Below, piece after piece: positions 35,582 through 44,154 of a stretch of 64,000 nt of DNA. Within the stretch, counting starts at the first letter, position 1, and each line of letters begins with the position of its first letter. The notes under the pieces are model-generated. The model made no database searches. It was not told where the DNA came from and saw only the letters and a program-made list of their open reading frames with translations. The position numbers were made by a program, and so were the translations under genes. Location of the stretch: assembly GCF_003261175.1 (NCBI RefSeq), contig NZ_QLNP01000017.1, positions 62,001 through 126,000 of the forward strand, written 5' to 3'. The DNA is from Arthrobacter globiformis. GTDB lineage: Bacteria; Actinomycetota; Actinomycetes; Actinomycetales; Micrococcaceae.

Positions 35582-36790
35582 TTGACCTTTAATCACGACG
35601 CCGCTGGCTGGGGCCCCGATACCCAGGCCGTGCGCGGCGGGCTTGACCGTACCAATTTCCAAGAGACCACCGAGCCCGTTTTCCTGAACTCCGGGTTTGT
35701 CTACGAGTCCGCCGCAGCCGCGGAGCGCGCCTTCACCGGCGAGGACGAACGCTTCGTCTACTCGCGCTACGGCAACCCGTCGGTGGCCACCTTTCAGGAA
35801 CGGCTCCGCCTGCTCGAGGGCACCGAGGCGTGCTTTGCGACGGCGTCCGGAATGTCCGCAGTATTCACCGCCCTGGGCGCCCTGCTCGGGGCCGGGGACC
35901 GCGTGGTCGCCAGCCGTTCCCTCTTCGGCTCCTGCTTCGTGATCCTCAACGAAATCCTGCCGCGCTGGGGTGTGGAGACGGTGTTCGTCGACGGTCCGGA
36001 CCTTGAGCAGTGGCGTGCAGCCCTCTCGGTGCCCACCACGGCCGTCTTCTTTGAATCCCCGTCCAATCCAATGCAGGAAATCGTGGACATTGCGGCCGTT
36101 AGCGAACTCGCCCACGCTGCCGGCGCCAAGGTTGTTGCGGATAACGTCTTCGCCACCCCACTGCTGCAGCGCTGCGGAGACCTCGGCGCGGACGTGGTGG
36201 TCTACTCCGGCACCAAGCACATCGACGGCCAGGGCCGGGTGATGGGCGGAGCCATCCTGGGCACCAAGGAATTCATCGACGGCCCGGTCAAGCAGCTCAT
36301 GCGCCACACTGGTCCGGCGCTCTCCTCATTCAATGCCTGGGTCCTCACCAAGGGCCTGGAGACCATGGCGCTGCGGGTGAACCACTCGTCCGCCACGGCC
36401 CTGCGCCTGGCCGAATGGCTGGAGGCACAGCCCGCCGTCAACTGGGTGAAGTACCCGCTGCTCAAGTCGCACCCGCAGTACGAACTGGCCGCCAAGCAGA
36501 TGAAGGCCGGCGGCACCGTCCTCACGCTGGAGCTTGCGACGATGGCCGGCCAGTCGGGCAAGGAGGCCGCCTTTGCGCTGCTGGACGCCCTGAAGATCAT
36601 CGACATCTCCAACAACCTGGGTGACGCCAAGTCGCTGATCACCCACCCCGCCACCACGACGCACCGGGCCATGGGACCGGAAGGACGTGCCGCGATCGGG
36701 CTCAGCGATGGAGTGGTGCGGCTGTCCGTCGGCCTGGAGGACGCGGATGACCTCGTCGCCGATCTGGAGCAGGCACTCAAGCAGATCTGA
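35582..36790 (+). CDS. metZ: O-succinylhomoserine sulfhydrylase
   Basis: The 402-residue enzyme of the Cys/Met PLP family has the PLP lysine Lys212 in YSGTKHIDGQGRVMGG, the aspartate contact in VVADNVFATPLLQ, and FESPSNPMQEIVDI. The block FVYSRYGNPSVATFQERL is typical of MetZ. It makes homocysteine directly from sulfide and an activated homoserine. It starts with TTG, 1 bp after the rhodanese stop. SAM-IV control fits an enzyme of direct sulfhydrylation. O-acetylhomoserine is a possible alternative substrate. Confidence 0.92.
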   Translation: MTFNHDAAGWGPDTQAVRGGLDRTNFQETTEPVFLNSGFVYESAAAAERAFTGEDERFVYSRYGNPSVATFQERLRLLEGTEACFATASGMSAVFTALGALLGAGDRVVASRSLFGSCFVILNEILPRWGVETVFVDGPDLEQWRAALSVPTTAVFFESPSNPMQEIVDIAAVSELAHAAGAKVVADNVFATPLLQRCGDLGADVVVYSGTKHIDGQGRVMGGAILGTKEFIDGPVKQLMRHTGPALSSFNAWVLTKGLETMALRVNHSSATALRLAEWLEAQPAVNWVKYPLLKSHPQYELAAKQMKAGGTVLTLELATMAGQSGKEAAFALLDALKIIDISNNLGDAKSLITHPATTTHRAMGPEGRAAIGLSDGVVRLSVGLEDADDLVADLEQALKQI

Positions 36791-37113
36791 CTTCTTGATC
36801 TGGCTCTTCCGGGCCGGCGGTTTCTTACTTATGGTGGCGGGCCGTGAACTTGGGTTGCGCTGCACGTCCCTTCGTTTCCGGCGTCCTTGAAATCGCAGGT
36901 GCGGCACGGTTGAGTGGGTGGACCAGCAGGGTTTACCCAGGGTTTACACAGCCGGTCTTTCGGCTTCACAAACGCTGGGCAGACTCTAATAACACCGATG
37001 AACCGACCAAGCCCTGTCGGTTCAGCACCCCACCCAAGGACAGACGCACCGATGCGTTCGGGGCCGCGGCCGCGAAGACGCTGCGTGCAGCCTCCCTGAC
37101 CGGAAGGACCGCC
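36791..37113. other. Intergenic region with direct repeats and a leader hairpin
   Basis: No gene is evident in these 323 bases. Two copies of CAGGGTTTAC (36927-36936 and 36938-36947) are 11 bp apart, a spacing typical of operator half-sites. A possible promoter TTCACA-N16-TAATAA ends at 36992. A perfect nine-base inverted repeat TGAACCGAC/GTCGGTTCA (36999-37007 and 37016-37024) would form a leader hairpin upstream of the DUF1508 gene. Confidence 0.5.
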
Positions 37114-37497
37114 ATGGCCGGAATATTCGAAGTTTTTGTTGACGCAGAGTCCCAGTTCCGGTTCCGGCTGAAGGCCCCCGACGGATCCGTGCTGGCCATC
37201 TCCGCACCCTTCGAGGACAAGCGCGCGGCTGCGGCCGGCATCGCTGACGTCCGCGAATGCGCCGGGACTGGGCTCATCACGGACCTCTCCCCGGCTGCAG
37301 CTCCGGTGACAGAGTCCGCTCCGGTTCAGCCGGCCGTTTCGACCCCCGCGCCGGTTCCCGCCCAGGCCCTCCCGGGGTGGCCGGACCACCGCAGGCAGGG
37401 TTTCGGCAAAAAGCGCACCCCGTCGGAGGCTTCCGGTTCGCCGCTGTGCCGGCCGGCGGCCCCGGCAGAGCCGGCCCGGTGGACCGGGGCCGCTTAG
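37114..37497 (+). CDS. DUF1508 (YegP-like) domain protein
   Basis: The 127-residue protein begins with one DUF1508 unit (FRFRLKAPDGSVLAI, FEDKRAAAAGIADVRECA), as in YegP, a small beta-alpha domain of unknown function. It is followed by a Pro/Ala-rich tail that ends in a basic segment (GWPDHRRQGFGKKR). The ATG at 37114 follows GGAAGGA; the frame stays open further upstream but those residues look non-coding. It is preceded by a structured leader. Confidence 0.75.
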   Translation: MAGIFEVFVDAESQFRFRLKAPDGSVLAISAPFEDKRAAAAGIADVRECAGTGLITDLSPAAAPVTESAPVQPAVSTPAPVPAQALPGWPDHRRQGFGKKRTPSEASGSPLCRPAAPAEPARWTGAA

Positions 37498-37648
37498 CCG
37501 CCGTTGCAACCTGCTCCTCAGCAACTGCCGGACGTCATGAAGAGCCAGCGGGACTCCGCCGGATAGAGCCGCAGGGCCGCCCTGACCTCGTGCGACGCCG
37601 TCACAGCTTGAGTACCGCACGACGTAACAGGCGCCTGGACGGTTTTAC

Positions 37649-37667
37649 TTAGGCAAGCCTTAACTAA
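37649..37667. promoter_or_regulatory. DtxR/IdeR-type iron box
   Basis: The 19-base site TTAGGCAAGCCTTAACTAA agrees with the DtxR/IdeR consensus TTAGGTTAGSCTAACCTAA at most positions. It overlaps the putative -10 (TAATAT, 37665-37670) of the gene starting at 37680. Iron-loaded repressor should therefore block transcription when iron is plentiful. Confidence 0.8.
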
Positions 37668-37679
37668 TATCCTCTTCCG

Positions 37680-40238
37680 GTGACCACGCAGCTTGATTTC
37701 GCGCGGGTGCCCTTCGCCGCCGATCTGGCCGGCCACGGGGACAGGCCCGCCGTTATTTCCGACAATTTCACTCTCACCTACCGGGACCTGGTGCGCAGGG
37801 TTGATGCGCTCGCCCTCCGGCTGGGCACGCAGCGGCGCCTCGTGGCACTGGCTGCAGCGAACGACGTCGACTCGCTGGTCGCCTATCTCGCCGCCCTGGT
37901 CGGCGGCCACCCGCTGATCCTGCTGCCGGAGGACAAGCCGGCGGCACTCGAGTCCCTGGTGGCCGCGTACGACCCGGATGTCGTGCTGCGCTCCGCCAAC
38001 GGGGAGACCGTGTTTGAGGAGCGCAGGCCCGGAACCAGGCACGAACTCCATCCGGACCTCGCACTGCTGCTCAGCACGTCCGGTTCCACGGGTTCGCCCA
38101 AGCTGGTGCGCCTGTCCTCCGCCAACCTGCAGGCCAATGCGGAGTCGATTGCCGAGTACCTGGACATCGGCCCGGCAGACCGCGCCGCAACCACTCTGCC
38201 GGTGTCCTACTGCTACGGGCTATCCGTAATCAACAGCCACCTGCTGCGCGGTGCAGGCCTGGTGCTCACGGACCTGTCCGTTGTTGACCCGTGCTTCTGG
38301 GAGCTTTTCCGTACCGGCGGGGCGACGTCGTTCGCGGCGGTGCCGTACACCTTCGAACTGCTGGAGCGGGTGGGCTTTGCCGATATGGACCTCCCCAGCC
38401 TGCGCTATGTCACGCAGGCGGGAGGCCGGCTTGCCCCCGAACGAGTGCAGAGCTACGCCGAACTCGGCCGGCGGAAGGGCTGGGAGCTGTTCGTGATGTA
38501 CGGCCAGACTGAGGCCACCGCCCGGATGGCCTACCTTCCGCCCGCGCTGGCCGCCGAGCACCCCGGCGCCGTCGGCATCCCGGTGCCGGGTGGCGCCTTC
38601 CGCATCGAGCCGGTTGACGGCCTCGAGGACGGCGAACTCGTCTACACCGGGCCCAATGTCATGCTCGGCTACGCCGAGACACCGGAAGATCTCGGCGCCG
38701 GCCGCACGGTCCACGAACTCCGCACCGGCGATCTGGCCCGGAAACACCCCGCGGGCGTCTATGAAGTGGTCGGGCGGCGCAGCCGGTTCGTCAAGATCGT
38801 TGGCCTCCGGGTCGACCTCGGCCAGGTGGAGCGCATCCTGGGCGATCTCGGCGTCGAAGCGGCGAGTGCCGGAACCGACCAGGGACTCGTGGTCGCCGTC
38901 GAGGGCAGCCACGACACCCAGCTGCTGTCCAAGGTCCTTGCCCAGGGCATCGGGCTGCCGCGTGCGGCCCTGGAGCTGCACGCCGTCGAGCATCTCCCCC
39001 GCCTGGCCACCGGAAAGGTGGACTACCCGGCGGTCCTGGCGCTCTCAACACCAGCGCTCTCTGAGACGGCGCCGGCCGGTGCCGGGGCGGACGGCTCCGG
39101 GACGGACCGCTCAGGACCGGACAACGTGCGGCGGATCTTCCGGGACACCCTGGAGCGCACCGACATCGGAGACAGCGACACGTTCGTTTCGCTCGGCGGC
39201 GACTCGCTGTCATACGTGGCCACTTCCGTACGCCTGGAGCAGCTGCTGGGGCACCTCCCGCCGAACTGGCATGTGACGCCGGTCCGCGACCTGGAACAGC
39301 GCACGGACCGGAAAACTGGCGGAACGATGCGGCGGTTCTTTGCCCCGGTCGAGACCAGCATCGTGCTGAGGGCGGTGGCGATTGTGCTCATCGTCGGTAC
39401 CCACGTGGGGCTGATGAAATGGCCGGGCATGGCCCATGTGCTCATGGCGGTGGCCGGCTACAACTTTGCCCGGTTCCAGCTCAGCGGGGAACGGCGTCCC
39501 CGGTTCAGGCGGCAGCTCACCAGCGTCGCCAGGGTGGCGCTGCCCAGCATGGCGTTCATCGGAGTGGCCTACCTGATCACCGACCGGTATACGCTGGCCA
39601 ATGTCCTGCTCCTGAACTCCATCGTCGGGCCGGAAGCTGTGACCACGGAGTGGCACTTCTGGTTCATCGAGGTGCTGGTCTACATCCTCCTGGGCATGAC
39701 GGCCCTGCTGGCCATACCCTGGGCGGAACGGGCGGAGCGGCGGTTCCCGCTGCTCTTTCCGCTTGCCCTTACGGGCCTCGCGCTGCTCGCGCGCTACGAC
39801 ATCGTGGATCCGGGTGTACCCCACCCGTCGCCGACCCTGTGGCTGTTCGTCCTGGGTTGGGCCGTTGCCCGGACCCGGACGGTGGTTCAGCGGTGCGCGG
39901 TGTCAGTCCTCGCGATCCTCACGGTGCCCGGGTGCTTCTTCGGGGATACGAACCGTGAGCTGACTCTTGTTGCCGGAATCCTGCTGCTCACCTGGCTGCC
40001 CACCCTTCCCGTGCCCAGGGGGCTGCAGCGCCTGACAGTGCTCCTGGCCAGCGCCTCCCTCTACGCGTACCTGGTGCACTGGCTGGTCTACCCGCTGCTG
40101 GCCGCAACCAGCCCGGTCCTTGCCGTGGCGGCGTCCCTGGCGGCCGGCGTGTCCTACTGGGCGCTATGCACTCGGGTCATGGGCCTGTTGAGCCGGAGTG
40201 GCTGGCGGCCGTTCCGCGGAAGGCTCAAGCAGCCGTAA
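37680..40238 (+). CDS. Adenylation domain-carrier-membrane acyltransferase fusion
   Basis: The 852-residue protein joins three parts. Residues 1-455 are an AMP-forming adenylation domain: A3 motif LSTSGSTGSPK at 131-141, YGQTEAT near 274, TGD at 349-351, and the catalytic lysine Lys446 in ATGKVDY. Residues 480-545 are a peptidyl-carrier domain with the phosphopantetheine serine Ser509 in GGDSLSYV. Residues 555-845 are a polytopic acyltransferase-3-like membrane domain, with His575 in GTHVG and about ten helices. It should activate an acid, load it onto its own carrier, and transfer it at or across the membrane. It starts with GTG almost at the predicted transcription start, and the iron box implies induction by iron starvation. 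The substrate is unknown. Confidence 0.85.
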   Translation: MTTQLDFARVPFAADLAGHGDRPAVISDNFTLTYRDLVRRVDALALRLGTQRRLVALAAANDVDSLVAYLAALVGGHPLILLPEDKPAALESLVAAYDPDVVLRSANGETVFEERRPGTRHELHPDLALLLSTSGSTGSPKLVRLSSANLQANAESIAEYLDIGPADRAATTLPVSYCYGLSVINSHLLRGAGLVLTDLSVVDPCFWELFRTGGATSFAAVPYTFELLERVGFADMDLPSLRYVTQAGGRLAPERVQSYAELGRRKGWELFVMYGQTEATARMAYLPPALAAEHPGAVGIPVPGGAFRIEPVDGLEDGELVYTGPNVMLGYAETPEDLGAGRTVHELRTGDLARKHPAGVYEVVGRRSRFVKIVGLRVDLGQVERILGDLGVEAASAGTDQGLVVAVEGSHDTQLLSKVLAQGIGLPRAALELHAVEHLPRLATGKVDYPAVLALSTPALSETAPAGAGADGSGTDRSGPDNVRRIFRDTLERTDIGDSDTFVSLGGDSLSYVATSVRLEQLLGHLPPNWHVTPVRDLEQRTDRKTGGTMRRFFAPVETSIVLRAVAIVLIVGTHVGLMKWPGMAHVLMAVAGYNFARFQLSGERRPRFRRQLTSVARVALPSMAFIGVAYLITDRYTLANVLLLNSIVGPEAVTTEWHFWFIEVLVYILLGMTALLAIPWAERAERRFPLLFPLALTGLALLARYDIVDPGVPHPSPTLWLFVLGWAVARTRTVVQRCAVSVLAILTVPGCFFGDTNRELTLVAGILLLTWLPTLPVPRGLQRLTVLLASASLYAYLVHWLVYPLLAATSPVLAVAASLAAGVSYWALCTRVMGLLSRSGWRPFRGRLKQP

Positions 40239-40240
40239 GC

Positions 40241-40894
40241 TCAAACGGCCTGAAGCTCGCGGGCTGCCACGGCGGAGATGAGTACGGAGCCGGCAGCCGT
40301 GACGGGGTCAATGACGGGAATCCCCAGCCTGCGCCGCAGGACGTCCGTCATGCCGATGCTCGTCAGCCCGGTGCTGGCCTCGAGAATGACAGCCGCGCCG
40401 GCATCCACCAGCATCTGAGCCGCCGCAAGCGCGTCGAAGATGCCTGTTGGCAGGAGGAAGCCGTCCGGCGTCTCCACACTGTCGGGGCCGTCGATCAGGA
40501 GCATGCGGTCGCCAAGGGCGTCGGAAATGGGGCCGGGCACTGAGTGCTTGAGGCCAAGCACTCCCACCCGGCCGCCGAGGGCGAGGGCTGCGGCAGCCGC
40601 CGCGGAGCCGGCACCGATCACGGGAATGTCCAGCAGGGCGCGCACCTCCGGCAAACCGGGATCGGCGGCGCAGCTGATGACCAGTGCGTCGACGTCCGGC
40701 GCCATATCCAGGGCGAGCTCCACAACCTTGGGCACCGCACGCTGAAGCGAGTCAGCGTCATGGACTCCCGAGGGCTGGTCCGGAATGCACCGGGTGGTGA
40801 CATCGAAGCCGAAGGTGTCGCGGAGCAGCTTTCCGTGCGAGTTGAGCAGTCGCCGGTCTGTGGTGGTTAAGGCCCTGATGATTCCTACGCGCAT
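40241..40894 (-). CDS. Asp/Glu/hydantoin racemase-family protein, one catalytic Cys replaced
   Basis: The 217-residue protein has the two-lobed aspartate/glutamate/hydantoin racemase fold. The first catalytic cysteine is Cys75 in VISCAADPG. The second, expected in a GCTG-like motif, is Ser174 in LEASTGLTSIG. The loss of one cysteine suggests it is not a classical two-base racemase; a decarboxylase or isomerase activity is possible. The ATG at 40892-40894 follows GGAAGGAAC; an in-frame ATG 33 bp upstream has no ribosome-binding site. It ends 2 bp from the end of the convergent fusion gene. Confidence 0.82.
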   Translation of the reverse strand: MRVGIIRALTTTDRRLLNSHGKLLRDTFGFDVTTRCIPDQPSGVHDADSLQRAVPKVVELALDMAPDVDALVISCAADPGLPEVRALLDIPVIGAGSAAAAAALALGGRVGVLGLKHSVPGPISDALGDRMLLIDGPDSVETPDGFLLPTGIFDALAAAQMLVDAGAAVILEASTGLTSIGMTDVLRRRLGIPVIDPVTAAGSVLISAVAARELQAV

Positions 40895-41028
40895 GGTCTG
40901 TTCCTTCCGCCGCGCGGTGCTTGTCATGCCACACTAGCCAGCCGACGTTTCACGTGGTTTACCGGAAAATGACCATCGGAAACATCCCGGCCCAACGAGC
41001 GAGGACTGCGCGCGGTCACTGCGCGGAG

Positions 41029-42264
41029 TCAGAGCTGCCGGACGCGCAGGAGTTCCGGGGCGTCCGCGGCATCCGGGCCGACGTACTCCTCGGTTCCCTT
41101 GTGGGTGGCGCGCACGGCGTGCGCGACGACGGCGCCCAGCCCACCGTCGTCGGGCTCTGCCTTGGCCAGCACCACCTGGCGGATGCCGCGCTGTTCAGCA
41201 GCGCCGGTGCCGCGTGCGAAGATGGCCTCGACGCCGTGCCGGGCCAGTTCAATTTCGCCGTTCTCGGTCAGCACGGGCTCCAGGAAATCGACCAGCGAGT
41301 TCACCACGTCCCGGGCAGGCACGGGCCGGAAGCTGCCGAAATCCAGGAGCTCGCCGCGCAGCCCAAAGTTGCTGGCCTGCCAGGCGGCCATCCGCAGCAG
41401 CACCGTTGGCACGGGTGCCGGCTCCACACCCTCACGCCATTCCCGGCATGCCGATTCCACGAGCGCACGGACCAGGACGGCGATCAGCGCCGCATCCTCG
41501 GCGCGGAGGCAGACGTCCGCCACCCGCACCTCCACGGTGGGATGGTTCCGGGAGAGACGTGCGTCGAAGTAGATCATCCCCTCGTCCAGCACCACTCCGG
41601 TATCCAGCAGCCGGCCCACCACGCGGCGGTAAGTGGACAGGTTGCCGTAGATGGCGGACGGGCCCGACGACGGCCAGCGGTTCCACGCCTGCGTCCGGTA
41701 GCTCTCGAATCCGGTTGCAACGCCGTTCCAGAACGGGGAGTTGGCACTGAGCGCGATCAGGACGGCCAGCTTGTCCCGGATCCTGTCCAGCACGGCCACG
41801 CCTTCGTCCGGGGATTCGATGTAGGTGTGCACATGGAAGCCGCAGGTGAGCTGCTCCTGGGCGGTCAGGCCGAACCGTTCGAGCATCCTGGCGTAGCGCG
41901 GATCCGGCGTGGTGTGGCTGGAGAGGGCCAGCGGCGAGGTGGCCAGGGCGGCAATCCGGGCACCGTGGCCTTGCGCGGCTTCGTCCGCCAGTGCCCTGCC
42001 GGCGCGGATCTGGCGCAGCAGTTCCGCATGGTCCAGGCACGGACGGGTCTGCGTCTCGATCTGTTCGAGCTTGAGTTCTGCGCTCAGGCCCATCTCGTCG
42101 TCGTCGCACTTGGGTTCGGTCTTTTTCTTCAGCAACCGGGGCCTGCCCGGGGCGTCGTCGGCAGCGAGTTTGCGTCGCGCCAGCAAGGCATCGGCGAGCG
42201 CCAGCGGCTCGCCGCTGTCCGGATCAACGATCAGGAGCTCTTCCTCAACGCCAAAAGTCCGCAT
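41029..42264 (-). CDS. Carboxylate-amine ligase, YbdK/GCS2 family
   Basis: The 411-residue ATP-dependent ligase begins with the family signature [20 protein letters not shown]. It contains the metal/ATP block [12 protein letters not shown] and the C-terminal [18 protein letters not shown]. YbdK-type enzymes show weak glutamate-cysteine ligase activity; the true substrate in actinobacteria is often unknown. CACAAT lies six bases before the ATG and there is no ribosome-binding site, so it may be leaderless. A long hairpin repeat separates it from murA upstream. Confidence 0.88.
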   Translation of the reverse strand: MRTFGVEEELLIVDPDSGEPLALADALLARRKLAADDAPGRPRLLKKKTEPKCDDDEMGLSAELKLEQIETQTRPCLDHAELLRQIRAGRALADEAAQGHGARIAALATSPLALSSHTTPDPRYARMLERFGLTAQEQLTCGFHVHTYIESPDEGVAVLDRIRDKLAVLIALSANSPFWNGVATGFESYRTQAWNRWPSSGPSAIYGNLSTYRRVVGRLLDTGVVLDEGMIYFDARLSRNHPTVEVRVADVCLRAEDAALIAVLVRALVESACREWREGVEPAPVPTVLLRMAAWQASNFGLRGELLDFGSFRPVPARDVVNSLVDFLEPVLTENGEIELARHGVEAIFARGTGAAEQRGIRQVVLAKAEPDDGGLGAVVAHAVRATHKGTEEYVGPDAADAPELLRVRQL

Positions 42265-42311
42265 GCCTACATTGTGCGCCAGACCAGCGGAAACGTCCCC
42301 GACATGACGAA

Positions 42312-42374
42312 GCGCGAACTGGCAGGTAACGCCCTCAAAATCGCTCGGAGGGGTCGTTATCTGCCAGTTCGCGC
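42312..42374. repeat. REP-like hairpin downstream of murA
   Basis: Arms of 20 bases (GCGCGAACTGGCAGGTAACG at 42312-42331 and CGTTATCTGCCAGTTCGCGC at 42355-42374) match at 19 positions. The loop contains a further CCCTC/GAGGG stem. The AACTGGCAG/CTGCCAGTT core recurs at 14226-14282. It could serve as a terminator or mRNA stabiliser for murA, but has no T-run. Confidence 0.75.
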
Positions 42375-42392
42375 AGCGGTTTCGGGAGAACG

Positions 42393-43916
42393 TCAGTCCT
42401 GGAAGTACTCGATCTTGGCGCCGATGGTGTTGAGCCGCTCCGCGAGGTCCTCGTAGCCGCGCTCAATGACGTAGATGTTGCGCAGCTCGGAAACTCCGCG
42501 GGCCGCCAGCATCGCCAGGAGGAGGCAGGCGGCGGGACGCAGCGCGGGCGGGCAGCCAACCTCAGCGGCACGCCAGCGCGTGGGGCCGTTGACATAGATG
42601 CGGTGTGGGTCCAGCAGCTGGACCCGGGCACCCAGCTTGTTCAGCTCCGTCAGGTAGATCGCACGGTTCTCGTAGACCCAGTCGTGGATCATGGTCTGGC
42701 CCTCGGCGTTGCCCGCGATCACCGCGAAGAACGGCAGGTTGTCGATGTTCAGCCCGGGGAACGGCATCGGGTGGATCTTGTCCTCCGGCGCGCGCAGCTC
42801 GGAGGGCTTCGTGGTCACGTCCACCAGCCGGGTGCGCCCGTTGCGGGCCATGTACTCGCCGGAGACCTCCAGCCGCTGGCCCATCTGCTCCAGGGTGGCC
42901 AGCTCGATCTCCATGAATTCGATGGGCACCCGGCGGATGGTCACCTCTGAGTTGGTGACAATGCCGGCGGTGATGAGGCTCATCGCCTCGATGGGGTCTT
43001 CCGAGGGGAAGTACTCGATGTCGACGTCGATGGTCGTTTTGCCGGTGATCTTCAGCGTGGTGGTTCCGACGCCCTCGATCTCCACGCCCAGCCGCTGCAG
43101 GTAGAAGCAGAGGTCCTGGACCATGTAGTTGGGGCTGGCGTTGCGGATGACCGTGGTGCCGCAGCGGTGGGCGGCGGCCATGATGGCGTTCTCCGTAACG
43201 GTGTCGCCGCGCTCGGTCAGCACGAAGGACCTGTCAAGTTGGTCCGTGGGAGGTGCCTGCACGCTGTAGAAGCCCGAGCTGGCCTCAACGGACAGACCGA
43301 ACTGCCGCAGTGCCTGCATGTGCGGCTCAACGGTCCGGATACCCAGATCGCAGCCGCCGGCGTAGGGCAGCCGGTATTCATCGGTCACATCAAGCAGCGG
43401 ACCCAGCAGCATGATGACGCTGCGGGTCCGGCGCGCAGCCTCGGCGTCCATGGAGGCCAGGTCGAGATTCGCGGGCCGGCGGAGGCGGAGGTCGTTGTCG
43501 TTGAGCCAGGTGCATTCGACGCCGATGCTGCTAAGAACCTCGACGATTCGGTTGACTTCCTCGATGCGGGCCAGCCGGCGCAGCGTCGTGGTGCCGCGGT
43601 TGATGAGGCTGGCACACAGAAGAGCGACCCCGGCGTTCTTGCTGGTGTTGACGTCGACGGACCCCGACAGCGTCCTGCCGCCCTCGACGCGGAGGTGGGT
43701 CATCTGCGATTTGCCGAGCTGGACAAAGCTGCGGCCGAAGATGGCCTCCAGGCGCTGGATCATTTTCAGGCTCATGTTTTGCTTGCCTTGTTCCATGCGG
43801 GCCACGGCGCTTTGGCTGGTGCCGAGTTCCGCGGCCAACTGGCCCTGGGTCCACCCCTTCTGACCGCGGGCGTCGCGGAGCAGAAGACCAACATGTTCAA
43901 CAGTCTGTTGTGTCAT
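42393..43916 (-). CDS. murA: MurA-like UDP-GlcNAc enolpyruvyl transferase with N-terminal HTH
   Basis: The 507-residue protein combines an XRE-type helix-turn-helix (residues 9-63: [20 protein letters not shown]) with a full MurA domain from about residue 73. The catalytic lysine is Lys93 in [11 protein letters not shown] and the PEP-attacking cysteine, equivalent to Cys115 of E. coli, is Cys189 in [14 protein letters not shown]. MurA performs the first committed step of peptidoglycan synthesis. The fusion may allow self-regulation through DNA binding. TATATT lies exactly six bases before the ATG, so the transcript is probably leaderless. It could be a paralogue of a stand-alone MurA elsewhere. 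Confidence 0.9.
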   Translation of the reverse strand: MTQQTVEHVGLLLRDARGQKGWTQGQLAAELGTSQSAVARMEQGKQNMSLKMIQRLEAIFGRSFVQLGKSQMTHLRVEGGRTLSGSVDVNTSKNAGVALLCASLINRGTTTLRRLARIEEVNRIVEVLSSIGVECTWLNDNDLRLRRPANLDLASMDAEAARRTRSVIMLLGPLLDVTDEYRLPYAGGCDLGIRTVEPHMQALRQFGLSVEASSGFYSVQAPPTDQLDRSFVLTERGDTVTENAIMAAAHRCGTTVIRNASPNYMVQDLCFYLQRLGVEIEGVGTTTLKITGKTTIDVDIEYFPSEDPIEAMSLITAGIVTNSEVTIRRVPIEFMEIELATLEQMGQRLEVSGEYMARNGRTRLVDVTTKPSELRAPEDKIHPMPFPGLNIDNLPFFAVIAGNAEGQTMIHDWVYENRAIYLTELNKLGARVQLLDPHRIYVNGPTRWRAAEVGCPPALRPAACLLLAMLAARGVSELRNIYVIERGYEDLAERLNTIGAKIEYFQD

Positions 43917-43922
43917 GCGAAA

Positions 43923-43928
43923 AATATA
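43923..43928 (-). promoter_or_regulatory. murA: -10 element of a leaderless promoter (murA)
   Basis: TATATT, five of six bases identical to the consensus TATAAT, is followed by exactly six bases and the ATG. The region is AT-rich compared with its surroundings. Confidence 0.6.
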
Positions 43929-44154
43929 TCAGATATGAGTTATTTCGTCGCCTCGTGGGGCTGCGACAGGGCACCCAAGCCCGCGGTGTACCCGTTACGC
44001 GCATAAGCATTCAATAACTGTCTGCGGCAGTGGGACACTACCTGTGACGGCCTCCGTAGCCCCGGCCAAGGACGGTGTCCGGCCTTGACCGGGCCCTGCA
44101 TCCGGGAGCAAGCTAGCGGTACGTGTTGCGGCCATAAGGGGATGGGAGGCCGCC

